Shown here: piece after piece, positions 47,172 through 58,104 of the stretch
How positions within the stretch are numbered: position 1 is the stretch's first letter
Layout of the letters: each line of letters opens with the position of its first letter
Assembly (NCBI GenBank): GCA_963931865.1
Contig: OZ007507.1
Location: forward strand, 14,008,450 to 14,072,449
DNA: 64,000 nucleotides
Direction of reading: 5' to 3'
DNA from: Axinella damicornis
Lineage: Eukaryota > Porifera > Demospongiae > Axinellida > Axinellidae
Program-made: the position numbers and the translations under genes
The notes under the pieces: model-generated
The model's input: the letters and a program-made list of their open reading frames with translations, nothing else
What the model was told of the DNA's origin: nothing
Databases searched by the model: none

Positions 47172-48327
47172 TCAATGAAGGTGTTGAATATTATGGCTTT
47201 CAATTCTAAGTAGCTGTGAATCATTCTCCTTGCTGGCGAGCAGTTGTGTGAAATACTTCTTGAATCCTCTCTCAAATGTAGCAGTTTCATATTCATTGTG
47301 CTGGCGTTCACGTCGCACATTAGCATAGAAATCTCGGACAACTCGTGGAATTTTGAATCTCTGCTGCTCATAGTGTATATACTGTTCTATCAGTGAGTAC
47401 TCTGCAAGGATTTGTACACAGTAGCCGGGGTCAGAGAACCCAGAGGAAGATAAAACTTGGTAGGCAGCCTCTTCATCAAAAGAACCTGGGAACATACTCA
47501 GATATCGGGCACAACCCTTGCCAATAGTATTCATCTGATTATGTGACAGCTGAATGGGAGCTTCCTTTGAAAGTGTAACAATTGATCGAGTCATTTTCAA
47601 ATTGGACATAAACTGGGCAATATCACTGCTAGCATGACTTAGGAGGCTTGAAATGATATTTATGGAAAGTGGGTCATTATCAGCCAGGAGTGCAATTTCT
47701 CGACGCTCTTCTTCAGTAAGTTTGACTGTTTTAAGGTTCTGTAGAAGTGAAATTGCTGAATCTGAGTTCAACTTCCTTAGTTGAAATAAATAGATTAAGA
47801 TACTTCTCGGTTTGGTAAGAGATTGATGTGTAGTCACAACAATTTTCAAGTTGATTTCTGTTGCTGCAAACAGTTGAAGTAGCACGTCTGAAAGCAGACT
47901 CTCAGGCAGTTTGCAATTATCGAGGATTAGCAATGTGTCGGTACTGAGATCTGCTGCCCATTCTACTAATTCGTCTGTACATATATATCCTCTCGTCATA
48001 TCACAAGGGGCACTTAGAAGTTGCGTTTCACTTAAATCTATGTAGTGAATAGGTATTCCACATGATGCCATTTCATAACCAACAGAGATGGCAAGAGTTG
48101 ATTTACCACAAGCACAGTGACCATATATGTTCATAATAATATTATGTGTCTTTTCTGACTTCAGTTTTTCTGCCAATATTTCTATTTCACTAGTTCTGCT
48201 GCTGAGAAATGTTCGTTTCAAAATTGGCAAGTTATTTTGTGCCAACTTGGAAGTGCACACGTTACTGCCACTGTAGGATATTATGTTAGGGTCGTTAGGT
48301 GGCACAAATATAGAGTCAAAAGGAGAA
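47172..48327 (-). CDS. STAND (NB-ARC-like) NTPase, main exon
   Basis: The exon probably starts at 48327 after acceptor atttgctttag (phase 2; the upstream exon is not found) and runs 384 codons to a stop at 47174-47172. Seen in order: Walker A IYGHCACGKSTLA, a short hydrophobic Walker B TLLILDNC, the sensor strand LKIVVTTHQSL, FQLRKLNSDSAISLL, and LADNDPLSINII at the GLPL-like position. A winged-helix-like region YLSMFPGSFDEEAAYQVL follows. These are the landmarks of NB-ARC/STAND switches in animal death and immunity proteins. No TPR or LRR sensor follows before the stop, so the protein is short for the class or continues by an unseen splice. The frame also runs upstream through a (CA)n tract, here taken as intron. 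Confidence 0.7.
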
Positions 48328-48354
48328 CTAAAGCAAATAGAGGCATCCAATAGT

Positions 48355-48418
48355 ACATTCTCTTTGCTGTGTTCGTGTGTATGTGTGGCCTCCAATAGTA
48401 CATTCTCTTTGCTGTGTT

Positions 48419-48491
<73 letters not shown>
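48355..48491. repeat. 36-bp duplication and (TG)n microsatellite
   Basis: The block ccaatagtacattctctttg...gttcgtgt occurs twice (about 48348 and 48392), followed by some 30 units of TG to 48490. On the minus strand this gives an uninterrupted His-Thr frame joined to the STAND exon. Confidence 0.85.
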
Positions 48492-48493
<2 letters not shown>

Positions 48494-48768
48494 GAATAGG
48501 AATCCTTACTACAGTCATTATGACGGTTGTACATATATACACTGTGGTAGTGGTAGAAATCTAACCTGATTCACGTGTAGTTCTTTTGACCTCATTAAAA
48601 ATCAATCGTAAGGTGGATAGTGGCCTGACTCCTCTCTGTTGATATTGAACGAATAGTCAGTTAGTGCAATATGTGTAGGGGTATGCAGTAAGATGTCTGA
48701 CCCATTTACCATACAGTGCAAGAATTTTAAAGAACGTCTACTAGTAGGAGTGAAGGTCTGCATTGAGT

Positions 48769-51700
48769 CTAACTTACAGGAGCAGCTGAGAGCCGACTTT
48801 CATGCTTCATGGGATGTTGGTCATGTACTTGACGGGTGGCAGCTATCTCCTACAGAGTAATAAAACATGGTTAGAATGTTTCCTAGCTATTAAAACTACA
48901 AATCAATAACTTACAAGGGGATCCCTGCCTTTAAAGATACTGTAGTTCCCAAGCTCGTGGCACAATTTCTGGTAAGTGGCATATTTAGATCCACTCCGAT
49001 GTTTCCAACTTTCAAGTGTTTGCTTGCAGACAGTGAAAGAATCTTCATCCACAATTTCATGAGGGTAAGGTCTGATGATCTTTTGCAGAGCATTGTTATC
49101 ATCATAATGTGAGGCCCACAGGGCAAGCTGTGCAATGAATTCAGTTGATACCACTTTCTGCGAGTTTTCTTTACTGAACAGTTGCTCAACTGCTTGTCGA
49201 CTGAATACAATATAGGGTTCAAAATATAGAAGCTCCCGTGTCGTTTCCATAGGGTCAGGGAATTCCCAAAATTTCCTTTCCTTAACAAGGTTTCTGACAA
49301 GACTCTGAATACTAACACCATATAGATTTGATGCTAGTTGTTGTTTGTTGTAGAGCTCAGCTGGATTGACAGGATCAATAATATATTCCCTTAAATCCTT
49401 GGTATTCTGGGGACAGATATCCTCAACTGCAGTCAGTATAGTATGGATTAGTTCAGACCGAAGTCTGACACAGCTTATCTCATGGTTACTTGGACAACTC
49501 ATGATAAGAATTACTGTATGCATATGTTCAGTGGCCTCAAACAAGGTACAGATTCCTGCTTCATTACACCAGAAGATGCCATTCTTCCAGATCTTGCTAC
49601 GACTCGAGAGGTTAACAGATTCCTCAGCAATGCTATGGGGACGGTCTTCTAATGGAAGAACAAATTTATAAGCAAGTTGAAGTAGGACAACATGCAGCCA
49701 TCGAGCTGGCAGGAATTTTGGCTGGTCATTATCTTGCCTACTGCACTGCATACACCACACACAGTGATAGTCAACATGGGGAAGGTGTTCTTCATTGCGT
49801 ACTATTGTGGGCCTGCTTTTTGTGACAAGGGCTGGAAAGAAGTAAGTTGATTTTTCATCTAAACCCAAACTAGTTGGGTCAACTTTATGGCAAAACTGAA
49901 AGTGCTCAAGGAAGCCTATTATCAAACTGATCTCTTTGCCTTCAAAGACTTCCAATATTTGTTCCTGTGAAACTATCCCAATTTCATTTGGAACCTGCAA
50001 ATGATTCTTGAAGTCAGTGGGGGCAAAAACTGTCCCAACAACCGTTTTAAGCAACAACTGTACATTGTCAATGACCCAGCTGCTAGCAGGATTTTTACAA
50101 TCCTCTAGTAAGATGACTTGTCCTTTGTCATGAAGGAGTTTTACCAGCTTAAGCATGTCATTGGGATCTGATGGAAGGAAGGGATGATCATGTAGACTTT
50201 GAGTTAACTCCAGAAGAGTACAAGTCTGTTTCAGGTATGTACACTGTATATAATCATACAATACATAGCATCTTCCATCTATTGTATCTGTCCTCAATTT
50301 CGTACATTCCTCTGCAAGGCGTGTGCAAAGATGACCTAGTTCTGAAGATTGGCACCTGCAATCTAAGCAAACCACACCAGCATGTCTATAGTCAGCATCA
50401 TGTGAATGGGCAACTTTCTCCATAGTAGAGTAGACTTTCTCAATGTCACCTTCAACTTTATCTGTATGACTACCAACAATAAAAACATGAGCTTTTGTTC
50501 TGTTATGGGCCCAATTATCAGTGATAAAAGATAACCAGTAGTGTAAGCTTCGACTGATCTCCACATTCTCCAGGTTGGCATTTATCACAAGCAAGAAGAT
50601 TGCTCCCGAGCTTTTCGAGGTGAAGGTTTGCAAGAAAGCTGCATTGCTTGTATAGTATTCGTATTGGCCGGCGAAGTCATAGATCACAACATTCCCAAAG
50701 GATTTGCTATTGTAGATAAATGTATCTATTCCAGAAGTTTGTTTGCTGACTTTATTCTCTGGAACCTGTCGTCTAATTAACAAATTTATCAAACTTTGGT
50801 TACCTTGTAGAGCTTGAACTAGTGTGCTTTTACCAGCTTCAGAATCTCCAAGCACAAAAATCTTGATGTATGATTCAATTGGATGTTTCTTCTTTGTCTC
50901 GTAGAAATGACTGATTGCTTTTCTTATGGCAGGACTTTTCACGAGAGCATTTTTTCCTTTCTTGTTCAAGTGAAGAGGGTCACATCGTGGTAGCAGGAAC
51001 TTTGCAACATCTTCATGATCTGAAGAACAAGCAAGCATGAAGGGTGTATTGCCATCAATCGTTTCACATTCAGGGTCAGAACGTTTATCAATGACGAAGT
51101 GTTTCACAATTGAAAGGTGTCCTTCCTTACAAGCAAAGTGAAGTGGAGTGTATCCAAATTTGGTTTGAGAATTGGGATCGCAGTGGGGATGTTTAAAGAG
51201 ACACTTTACTAGTTCTAAGTCACCCATTTTTGAGACTATATGAAGTGGTGTCATTCCGGTTTTATCAGGGCAATTTGGGCTGCAGTTGCCCTGAGTGACA
51301 AGGTATTTAACTACATGGGAATGTCCTCTCCAGTATGCAAAGTGAAGTGGAGTTTTTCCAGATTGGTTTTGAGAATTGGGATCGCAGTGGGGATGTTTAA
51401 AGAGACTCTTCACTAGTATTAAGTCGCCCATCTTTGAGACTATATGAAGTGGTGTCATTCCTGTTTCATCAGGACAATTCGGACTACAGTTGCACTGAGT
51501 GACAAGGTGTTCAATCACACGGTAATGTCCACCCAGGCACGCAAGGTGCAGAGGCGTTTGACTTAAAGAGTTAGTGTATGTAGCACATTCAGGATCAGAG
51601 CTTTTGTTAGTTATGTATTCCACAATCGAAAGGTGTCCATCCTCACAAGCAAAGTGAAGTGGAGTGTATCCAGATTTGGTTTGAGAATTGGGATCGCAGT

Positions 51701-53645
51701 GGGAATGTTGAAAGAGACACTTCATCAGTTTTAAGTCACCCATCTTTGAGACTATATGAAGTGGTGTCATTCTGTTTTCATCAGGACAATTTGGGTTGCA
51801 GTTGCACTCAGCGACAAGGTATTCAACTACATGGGAATGTCCTTTCAGGCACGCAAGGTGAAGTGGAGTGTATCCACATTTGGTTTGAGAATTGGGATTG
51901 CAGTCTGGATGTTTAAAGAGACACTTTACTAGTTTTAAGTCACCCATCTTTGAGACTATATGAAGTGGTGTCATTCCGGTTTCATCAGGACAATTTGGGC
52001 TGCAGTTGCCCTGAGTGACAAGATATTCAACTACATGGGAATGTCCTTTCAGGTGTGCAAGGTGAAGTGGAGTGTATCCAGATTCAGTTTGAGAATTGGG
52101 ATCGCAGTGGGAATGTTTAAAGAGACACTTCATCAGTTTTAAGTCACCCATTTTTGAGACTATATGAAGTGGTGTCATTCCAGTTTCATCAGGACAATTT
52201 GGGTTGCAGTTGCTCTGAGTAACAAGGTGTTCAACTACATGAGAATGTCTTTCCAGGCATGCAAGGTGAAGTGGAGTGTATCCAGATTCAGTTTGAGAAT
52301 TGGAATCACTGTGGGGAAGTTTAAGGAGATACTTCACTAGGTTTAAGTTGCCCATTTTTGAGACTATATGAAGTGGTGTCATTCCAGTCTCATCGGGACA
52401 ATTTGGGTTGCAGTTGCACTGAGTGACAAGGTGTTCAACCACATGGGAATGTCCTTCCAGGCATGCAAGGTGAAGTGGAGTTTGACCATGAGAGTTTCTG
52501 TATGTAGCAATGAAGTCTGCAACATATGATCCACTTCTTGAGCTAGTACATGAAACTTTACAATGTACTTCTACAAAGTACTTCACAAGAGGAAGATGTC
52601 CATACCTGCAAGCTGAATGCAGAGGCCTGTTTCCTTCAGTGTCAGAACGTTCTGGGTGGAGCTGATGTTCTATTAGGTGACTGTATAGGTGTTTGGCAAC
52701 TTCCAGTTGTCCTGAGATGCAAGCATAATGTAGTGGGGTCCTTTTGATCTTACTTTCACAGCAAGGATCACATTGCTGCTCATTTATGAGGTATTGGACA
52801 AGGTCGAGGTTTCCACTCCAGCTAGCTGAGTGTAGTGGAGTAGTCATAGTGTCACTAGTACAACGGGGACTAGCATTTTGTTCTGTAATCAGGTACTTGG
52901 CTGTTTCTAAATGTCCATAGTTACAAGCCAAGTGAAGTGGTGTTAATCCGTTTTTATTTCTACACTCTGTTTTAAAATTATGTTTTTCAATTAAGAATTT
53001 AACCACCCCAAGATGACCACCTATGCATGCAAAATGCAATGGGGTCATGTCCTCCGGAGTTGCGACTGTTACACATTTTGGATTGTGTTTGATTAGGTTC
53101 TTAGCAACATTTAAATGTCCATTTCGACAGGCCATGGCGAATGGGGTCATATTACACTGCATATTCCAAAGATGATCACAGTTGTGCTCGAAAAGATATT
53201 CCACTATATGAAGGTGACCCTCATGGCATGCCATGTGTAGTGGAGTAAGCCCTTTATGATTTTTACAATTCAGATCGCAATTAGCATCATCAACAAGGAA
53301 CTTAACAATATTCAGATGCCCACTGAATGAAGCAACGTGAAGTGGAGTGACATATGCAGTAAAGAGGGGTTCACCAGGTTGAAAATGTAATCCTGCTTCT
53401 GAATATTTATTAGTGTCTGCAAGTATAATGCTGGGAGTTCTACAGTTTGCATTGGAGCATTTGCTAAGGAGCTTCACACGATCCAAATCACCACACAAAC
53501 ATGCCAAGAACCACTCCAGCACTATCTGTGCTTGCAACAAGTTGGAAGGTCTTGCTAGTGCTTCAAAGAGACTGACTGAAGTTTCCATTGTACTACTGTG
53601 CCAGTTAGTAGCCCATATAATTCCACATGTACTGCACGTGTACAC
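48769..53645 (-). CDS. Ankyrin-Roc-COR protein with Death-like C-terminus
   Basis: Exon 1 runs 53645-48915; exon 2 runs 48849-48769 (TAG) in phase 0, giving about 1,603 residues. The start may be ATG 53588 (METSVSLFEAL) instead. About 23 ankyrin repeats span residues 97 to about 890. Repeats 9-21 are a higher-order dimer, TPLHLACLxGHSHVVEHLV then TPLHIVSKMGDLxLVKCLF, of about 68 residues each. Then comes a Roc GTPase: P-loop GDSEAGKSTL at about 931, G3 DFAGQYEY, and SHTDK as G4. COR-like sequence follows (LYDYIQCTYLKQTCTL, VIDNVQLLLKTVVGTVF). The end, FIAQLALWASHYDDNNALQKI to ATYQKLCHEL, is Death-domain-like. Such proteins are cytoplasmic scaffolds or kinaseless relatives of ROCO proteins. 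The exon 2 stop overlaps a good gtaagt donor, so a longer form is possible. Confidence 0.85.
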
Positions 53646-54228
53646 ATTCAGTTGAGGAGTTTTGTGGATGGAGAAAGCAGATCTGTGTGTGGGTAGTGAT
53701 GCTGTATTACATTCAGACTTTAATTAATATGTGCATGGAGGATCAATGAATCTCATTAAAAATCGGCAAACAATGGCACACAGTGCAAGTCAAGGCCATT
53801 TTGAGGGCCCATTCTCACCAACTATGAATCTCACAATTACAGAATATTACCTAATTATAGATCTAAAGAGTATCCACACCATTACAAGATTACTTCTGCA
53901 AAATTCTGACATCTCTGTGTGGGTCCTACTAATCCTACATTCTCTATACACTAATTGCATGTAATTGATTTTTAATTATCAATTATCCATTATGGTTGCA
54001 GTTACATGTACCAATCATTGTATGTAACACGACAGGAGCCCATAACGAAAAGGAGCATCCAACTACGAGAACAAGTCTGCTCTAATAGTGCTTGTTGTTG
54101 ACCATATACGGCAAGTAGGAATCTGTACTGCAGTCACACTATAGTGATTTATGAATTTCTTCTCATCTACTTAGACTACAGCAAATTAATAAACCTCACA
54201 CATACAAATAACTAGGGGAATGCAGAAC
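53646..54228. other. Upstream flank of the ankyrin gene
   Basis: AT-rich; probably holds its promoter and 5' UTR. No motif can be named. Confidence 0.35.
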
Positions 54229-54989
54229 ATTGTGGGGCGAGCCTGAGCGAGTACATGCAGATGCTGAAAGTGCATGGAGCAGTTGCATGTGGTGAAATGT
54301 ACATGGAGCAGTGCGGCATGTGCTGAATTGTGCATGGAGCAGTGCAGCATGTGCTGATGGAGCAGTTGCATGTGCATGTCATCAGAATGTGAGTCTGACG
54401 GAGAGCATAGGACACAGATCACACCAGAAGTTATGACACAAAAAATATACTCATGCACTTCACAGCGTTGAAGCAGTCTGGCAGGTAGGTCCAGGGGTGG
54501 TCTGTCTTTGTTGTTGCTACCCAGGGTCACTTCCTCGTTCTCTGCTGATGCCAGATCAGTGTCATGACTGGTCACAGTGAGTTTAGTGTTACGGAGCGTA
54601 GGCCAGTCAACTTCCCATCCTCTGGCAATAGCTGAAGCAGTCTAACAGGCACATCACAGCGTGATGGTTTATAGCTCACCATGATGTGTTCTGCATGCAG
54701 GACATGAGATTGCTTGAAGCACTCTCCCCGTCTTCATGAAATGCTTTAGCCTCTCACCGCGCGCTATAGTCTCCATCCTTGTTGAGGTAGACTGTTCATA
54801 GTTCGTGTCCATGTCTCAGTAGCCATGTCTCAGACATAGCATTGATGTTGCAACGAGTTCGTTTGTGGTTTGAATTAACCCATGACGCAATCACACGCAA
54901 AATACGAGCAGGAAGTGATTTACGGCACGACATACGATAAATATCATACCAAACTCATCTATGTGGGGCTTGCTCAGGCTCGCCCCAAT
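54229..54989. mobile_element. About 760-bp TIR element
   Basis: The left end attgtggggcgagcctgagc and the inverse of the right end, attggggcgagcctgagca, match over about 22 bases. Inside, at 54260-54390, are imperfect tandem copies of catggagcagt..catgtgctga. A 129-codon minus frame (54575-54186) contains an acidic stretch, but no domain is recognised. Confidence 0.6.
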
Positions 54990-56660
54990 TATGGTACCAC
55001 TAGATATGTATTACCTCACTACTTGGTCCAATTAATCAACTTTGCTACAATTATACCAATATTGTTAACTAAAACTAAAATGCATTTTTTTAGTATGGTA
55101 AATTTAAAACTTATTAAAAACTATAGAGGTGCTCAGCAGAGCACGTACCCCATGCACTTTGATTTGTTATAGGTAGGCCTACAGCCGATTTCTAATACAG
55201 CATGCACGATGAGATAGCTATAGGCCTACCGATTTTTATTATGGCTATCGTCAGCATGCATGAGATACGGTAAGTTGAGGCAGTAATGTTAGAAACAGCC
55301 TAAATCAGAAACACGACTTTATGCAGCTTTTCTCAGCCTCTTGAGTGGATCTCTGGTATGTGAGTTATGTAGACGCTATATTTTCTGAATTCTGACATTT
55401 CTATCCTGAACTATAAGCCTTCAACAAGGCCTTCACTGCTGAAACTGCTGATTTTCGTATCCACAAACAGACAGAGAGACAGACGGAACACAAGCCGATC
55501 ACTTAACCCCTGCTGTGCGCATGAGAACCCTCCCGGACGAACTTCGTGCTAAGGCGTGGCTACATGGCCGATCCCACAGACATACAGACATGTATAAATT
55601 CTGAACGCATTCGACAAACCTTGCAGATTGAGAATTGCACACGTACACCTTCAGCTTCAGGACGCAGACAGAAGACATCAACGCCGTGTGCCAGTAGCCT
55701 CGTACCCAGGCCCACACGCGGAGCGCGGAAGAGGGCCTGGTGACACTTGGCGGCAAAATTCCCGTATGTGCTCAGTCAGTATAGCTAGCTAATTGCGTTA
55801 GCGATTTACATTCCTGTATGAAATACGTATATACGGCGGGCGGCCGTATTCCGGCGGGCCGCCGTACTTCATCGATGAAAATTAAGATAATTATGTCATT
55901 AGCAGCGATTTAAGTGCCTATTTCCACCTTCATTACCTTTTTGGAGACAAACGTTTTTCGCAGGCGTGGATAAGTTAGTTAACTTCGCACACAAATGACT
56001 GTAACGTGCAGTAGCCCAAATACGTGCTAATTTTGTCAGCGGGTAACCATTAACCTTATATATAAACTACAACAAAAGTGGATTTTAAACTTTACATGTT
56101 GCGGGGTGAACATGAAATGTGGAAACGTGGTTAGCTACTACGTACGTATATCACGCGTGAGAAATATATAGATCCCCATCCAGAGGCTCGCGCTAATGCG
56201 TTTGGCATTAAGTTTACTGTTATACCACAGTTAGTAAACTGCTCTCCGTAATTAATGTGTCAATTATTGTTATATCTACCATAACTTCGCTATAATTATA
56301 CGTTGTGAACTTTGCAATGCTTTACATAATAATATCCTTGTTTGTTAACATCACTGAAAATTACCTCCAGTGTTATTTTTATTTTCCTCTCCAAGTATAC
56401 AATGTTGTACTTATATACATTCCATACATGTCAATCATACTTAGGCATAAGTGGACTCCCCGAACATTGCCGCCTAAGCACAAGAGACTCCTGGGAGTCA
56501 TTGCATGCCTTCAGGGGTGAGTCTGATGAGTCAGTCACACCTATGTGGTGTCAAGATGAGTTTACAGACCACTGATTGCAAAGGAAGATGGTGAAGAAGT
56601 GAATGCATAAAATTATCTCGATGTGAAAATTCCTGCTGTGTGCAGTAGCGGATTGGACTG
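54990..56660. other. Intergenic, scattered repeat pieces
   Basis: It includes half of a tagcctcgt hairpin near 55695-55745 and a CG-rich small hairpin at 55836-55866 (ggcgggcggccgtattccgg). No gene is seen. Confidence 0.4.
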
Positions 56661-56960
56661 GCAGATTGTGCAATAACTTTTGCAGTAGCTAGAGTACCAG
56701 ACCTGGAGTTTGACCAGGTGAACGATGTCAAGTCATATTTGCTTAGATGTCTCACCAACAGACAACTTCCTCCATTTCCGACACTGGAGAAGTGGTTTCA
56801 GTCAGACAAGCTGATGCAGCCACTCCCATTGATCTATATTATAATTATGCTTCCCCTCCTGGAAATTGCAGTGATAATAGTAGTCTACTACCTGAAGGAC
56901 TTCACGAATTCACCACTATTTAGTAAACACCGCCCTTGGTTATACGGTGGCAGTAAATAG
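56660..56960 (+). CDS. Possible last exon of an unknown protein
   Basis: From an acceptor-like tgtgcagtag, the frame reads RIGLADCAITFAVARVPDLEF, then KSYLLRCLTNRQLPPFPTLEKW. A hydrophobic segment IYIIIMLPLLEIAVIIVVYYL follows, then a stop at 56958-56960. About 94 codons are open in a strongly AT-rich region. No family is recognised and no upstream exon was found. Confidence 0.2.
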
Positions 56961-57202
56961 GCGTGCTGAAATAAACAGTACCCGCGGCGTTTGATCGCGG
57001 AAATACTTGTACGCACTGCGGGCAAATAGCACTGCTTTCTGAACACGCTATATATACTGGAGCGTTTTATACTGCCGACTCAATACAACTAAGGCATGCA
57101 TGTTAATGATTTTATGCATCACCAAGCACGAATGTCTAGCTGACTACTGTAACAGAGGATGGTCATGCGGGGCTACGGAATCTGTAGTCTGTACACAATA
57201 CA

Positions 57203-57508
57203 TGAAAATCAATGTTGTTTTAGTTAACTAAAACTAAAACTATAATGCCTTTTAGTTTGGCATATTTCACTTTAGTAATTAAAACTAAAACTAAAATGAG
57301 GACTGTCTCAGCCTGTTAATTAGAACTACAACTAAACTACAATGAAAATCACCCAAAAATGGTGGTTACTAAAACTAAAAGAGCCTTTACTAACCCTTTT
57401 GAGATTTAGTAATTAAAACTAAAACTAAACTAAACAATGCGACTTCTACCTAATTAAAACCAAAAACTAAACTATTTCAGTTTTAGATAACTAAAACAAC
57501 ATTGATGA
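57203..57508. mobile_element. Non-autonomous element built of actaaaac words
   Basis: The ends tgaaaatcaatgttgtttta and the inverse of gttttagataactaaaacaacattgatg are inverted copies. The inside is largely repeated aactaaaactaaaac in both directions. Confidence 0.7.
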
Positions 57509-57780
57509 AAATTTCATATAATTATTTATACGCTACATCAATATCGCATCAGGGATACACGCAAAACAAAAATACCTGTTCAGTCAGCACTGACCTTTCT
57601 CCGAGAGTAGCTAAGCTGGTGTTCTGCAACAATTCTCCACCTACCGGGCATGTCAGTATAATTTATATCTGCTGCAGAGCTTGAAGGCGCGGCATGAGTC
57701 ATGCAGACACCTGTCTCCAGTTGTATAAGGCATGCATTCATGATAGTGCATGTGAATATCAATAACAGTCAGTATCAGTA

Positions 57781-57986
57781 TACAGTCAAACCTCCGATAG
57801 TGGACCCTCCGAGATAGGGACACAATATAATAAACTTCTCTACAAAGGACGCTTTTCAAGGTCCCAAATAATTTGTTTGCTTAATACATTTTGAACCTCC
57901 GAGAAGAGGACAACCTCTCTACAAAGGACAAAAGACTTGAATTTATATTGTTCCCAAAGTGTCCTTTGTTCGGAGGTTTGACTGTA
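57781..57986. mobile_element. 206-bp Tc1/mariner-type MITE
   Basis: tacagtcaaacctccgatag is inverted at the right end (tcggaggtttgactgta), with TA at both edges. This is the usual form of pogo/Tigger-like deletion derivatives. A second member starts at about 63958 and runs off the window. Confidence 0.8.
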
Positions 57987-58104
57987 GTCAAGCAGACACT
58001 ATCTGTCTCCAGCTGGTATGGCATGGGTGAATTCACATTTACAATATAGCTAGCTGTACTAAGCTAATGTAATTATTCGCTCATTCAGCACTCAGTTGGA
58101 ATAG

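Noticed and set aside
48328..48542. His-Thr-rich N-terminus of the STAND protein
   Set aside because: It is the translation of a (CA)n microsatellite. A good acceptor at 48328 places it in an intron.
54186..54575. 129-codon minus-strand gene
   Set aside because: It overlaps the TIR and tandem catggagcagt units of a mobile element. The Cys/His/Met-rich half is repeat translation.
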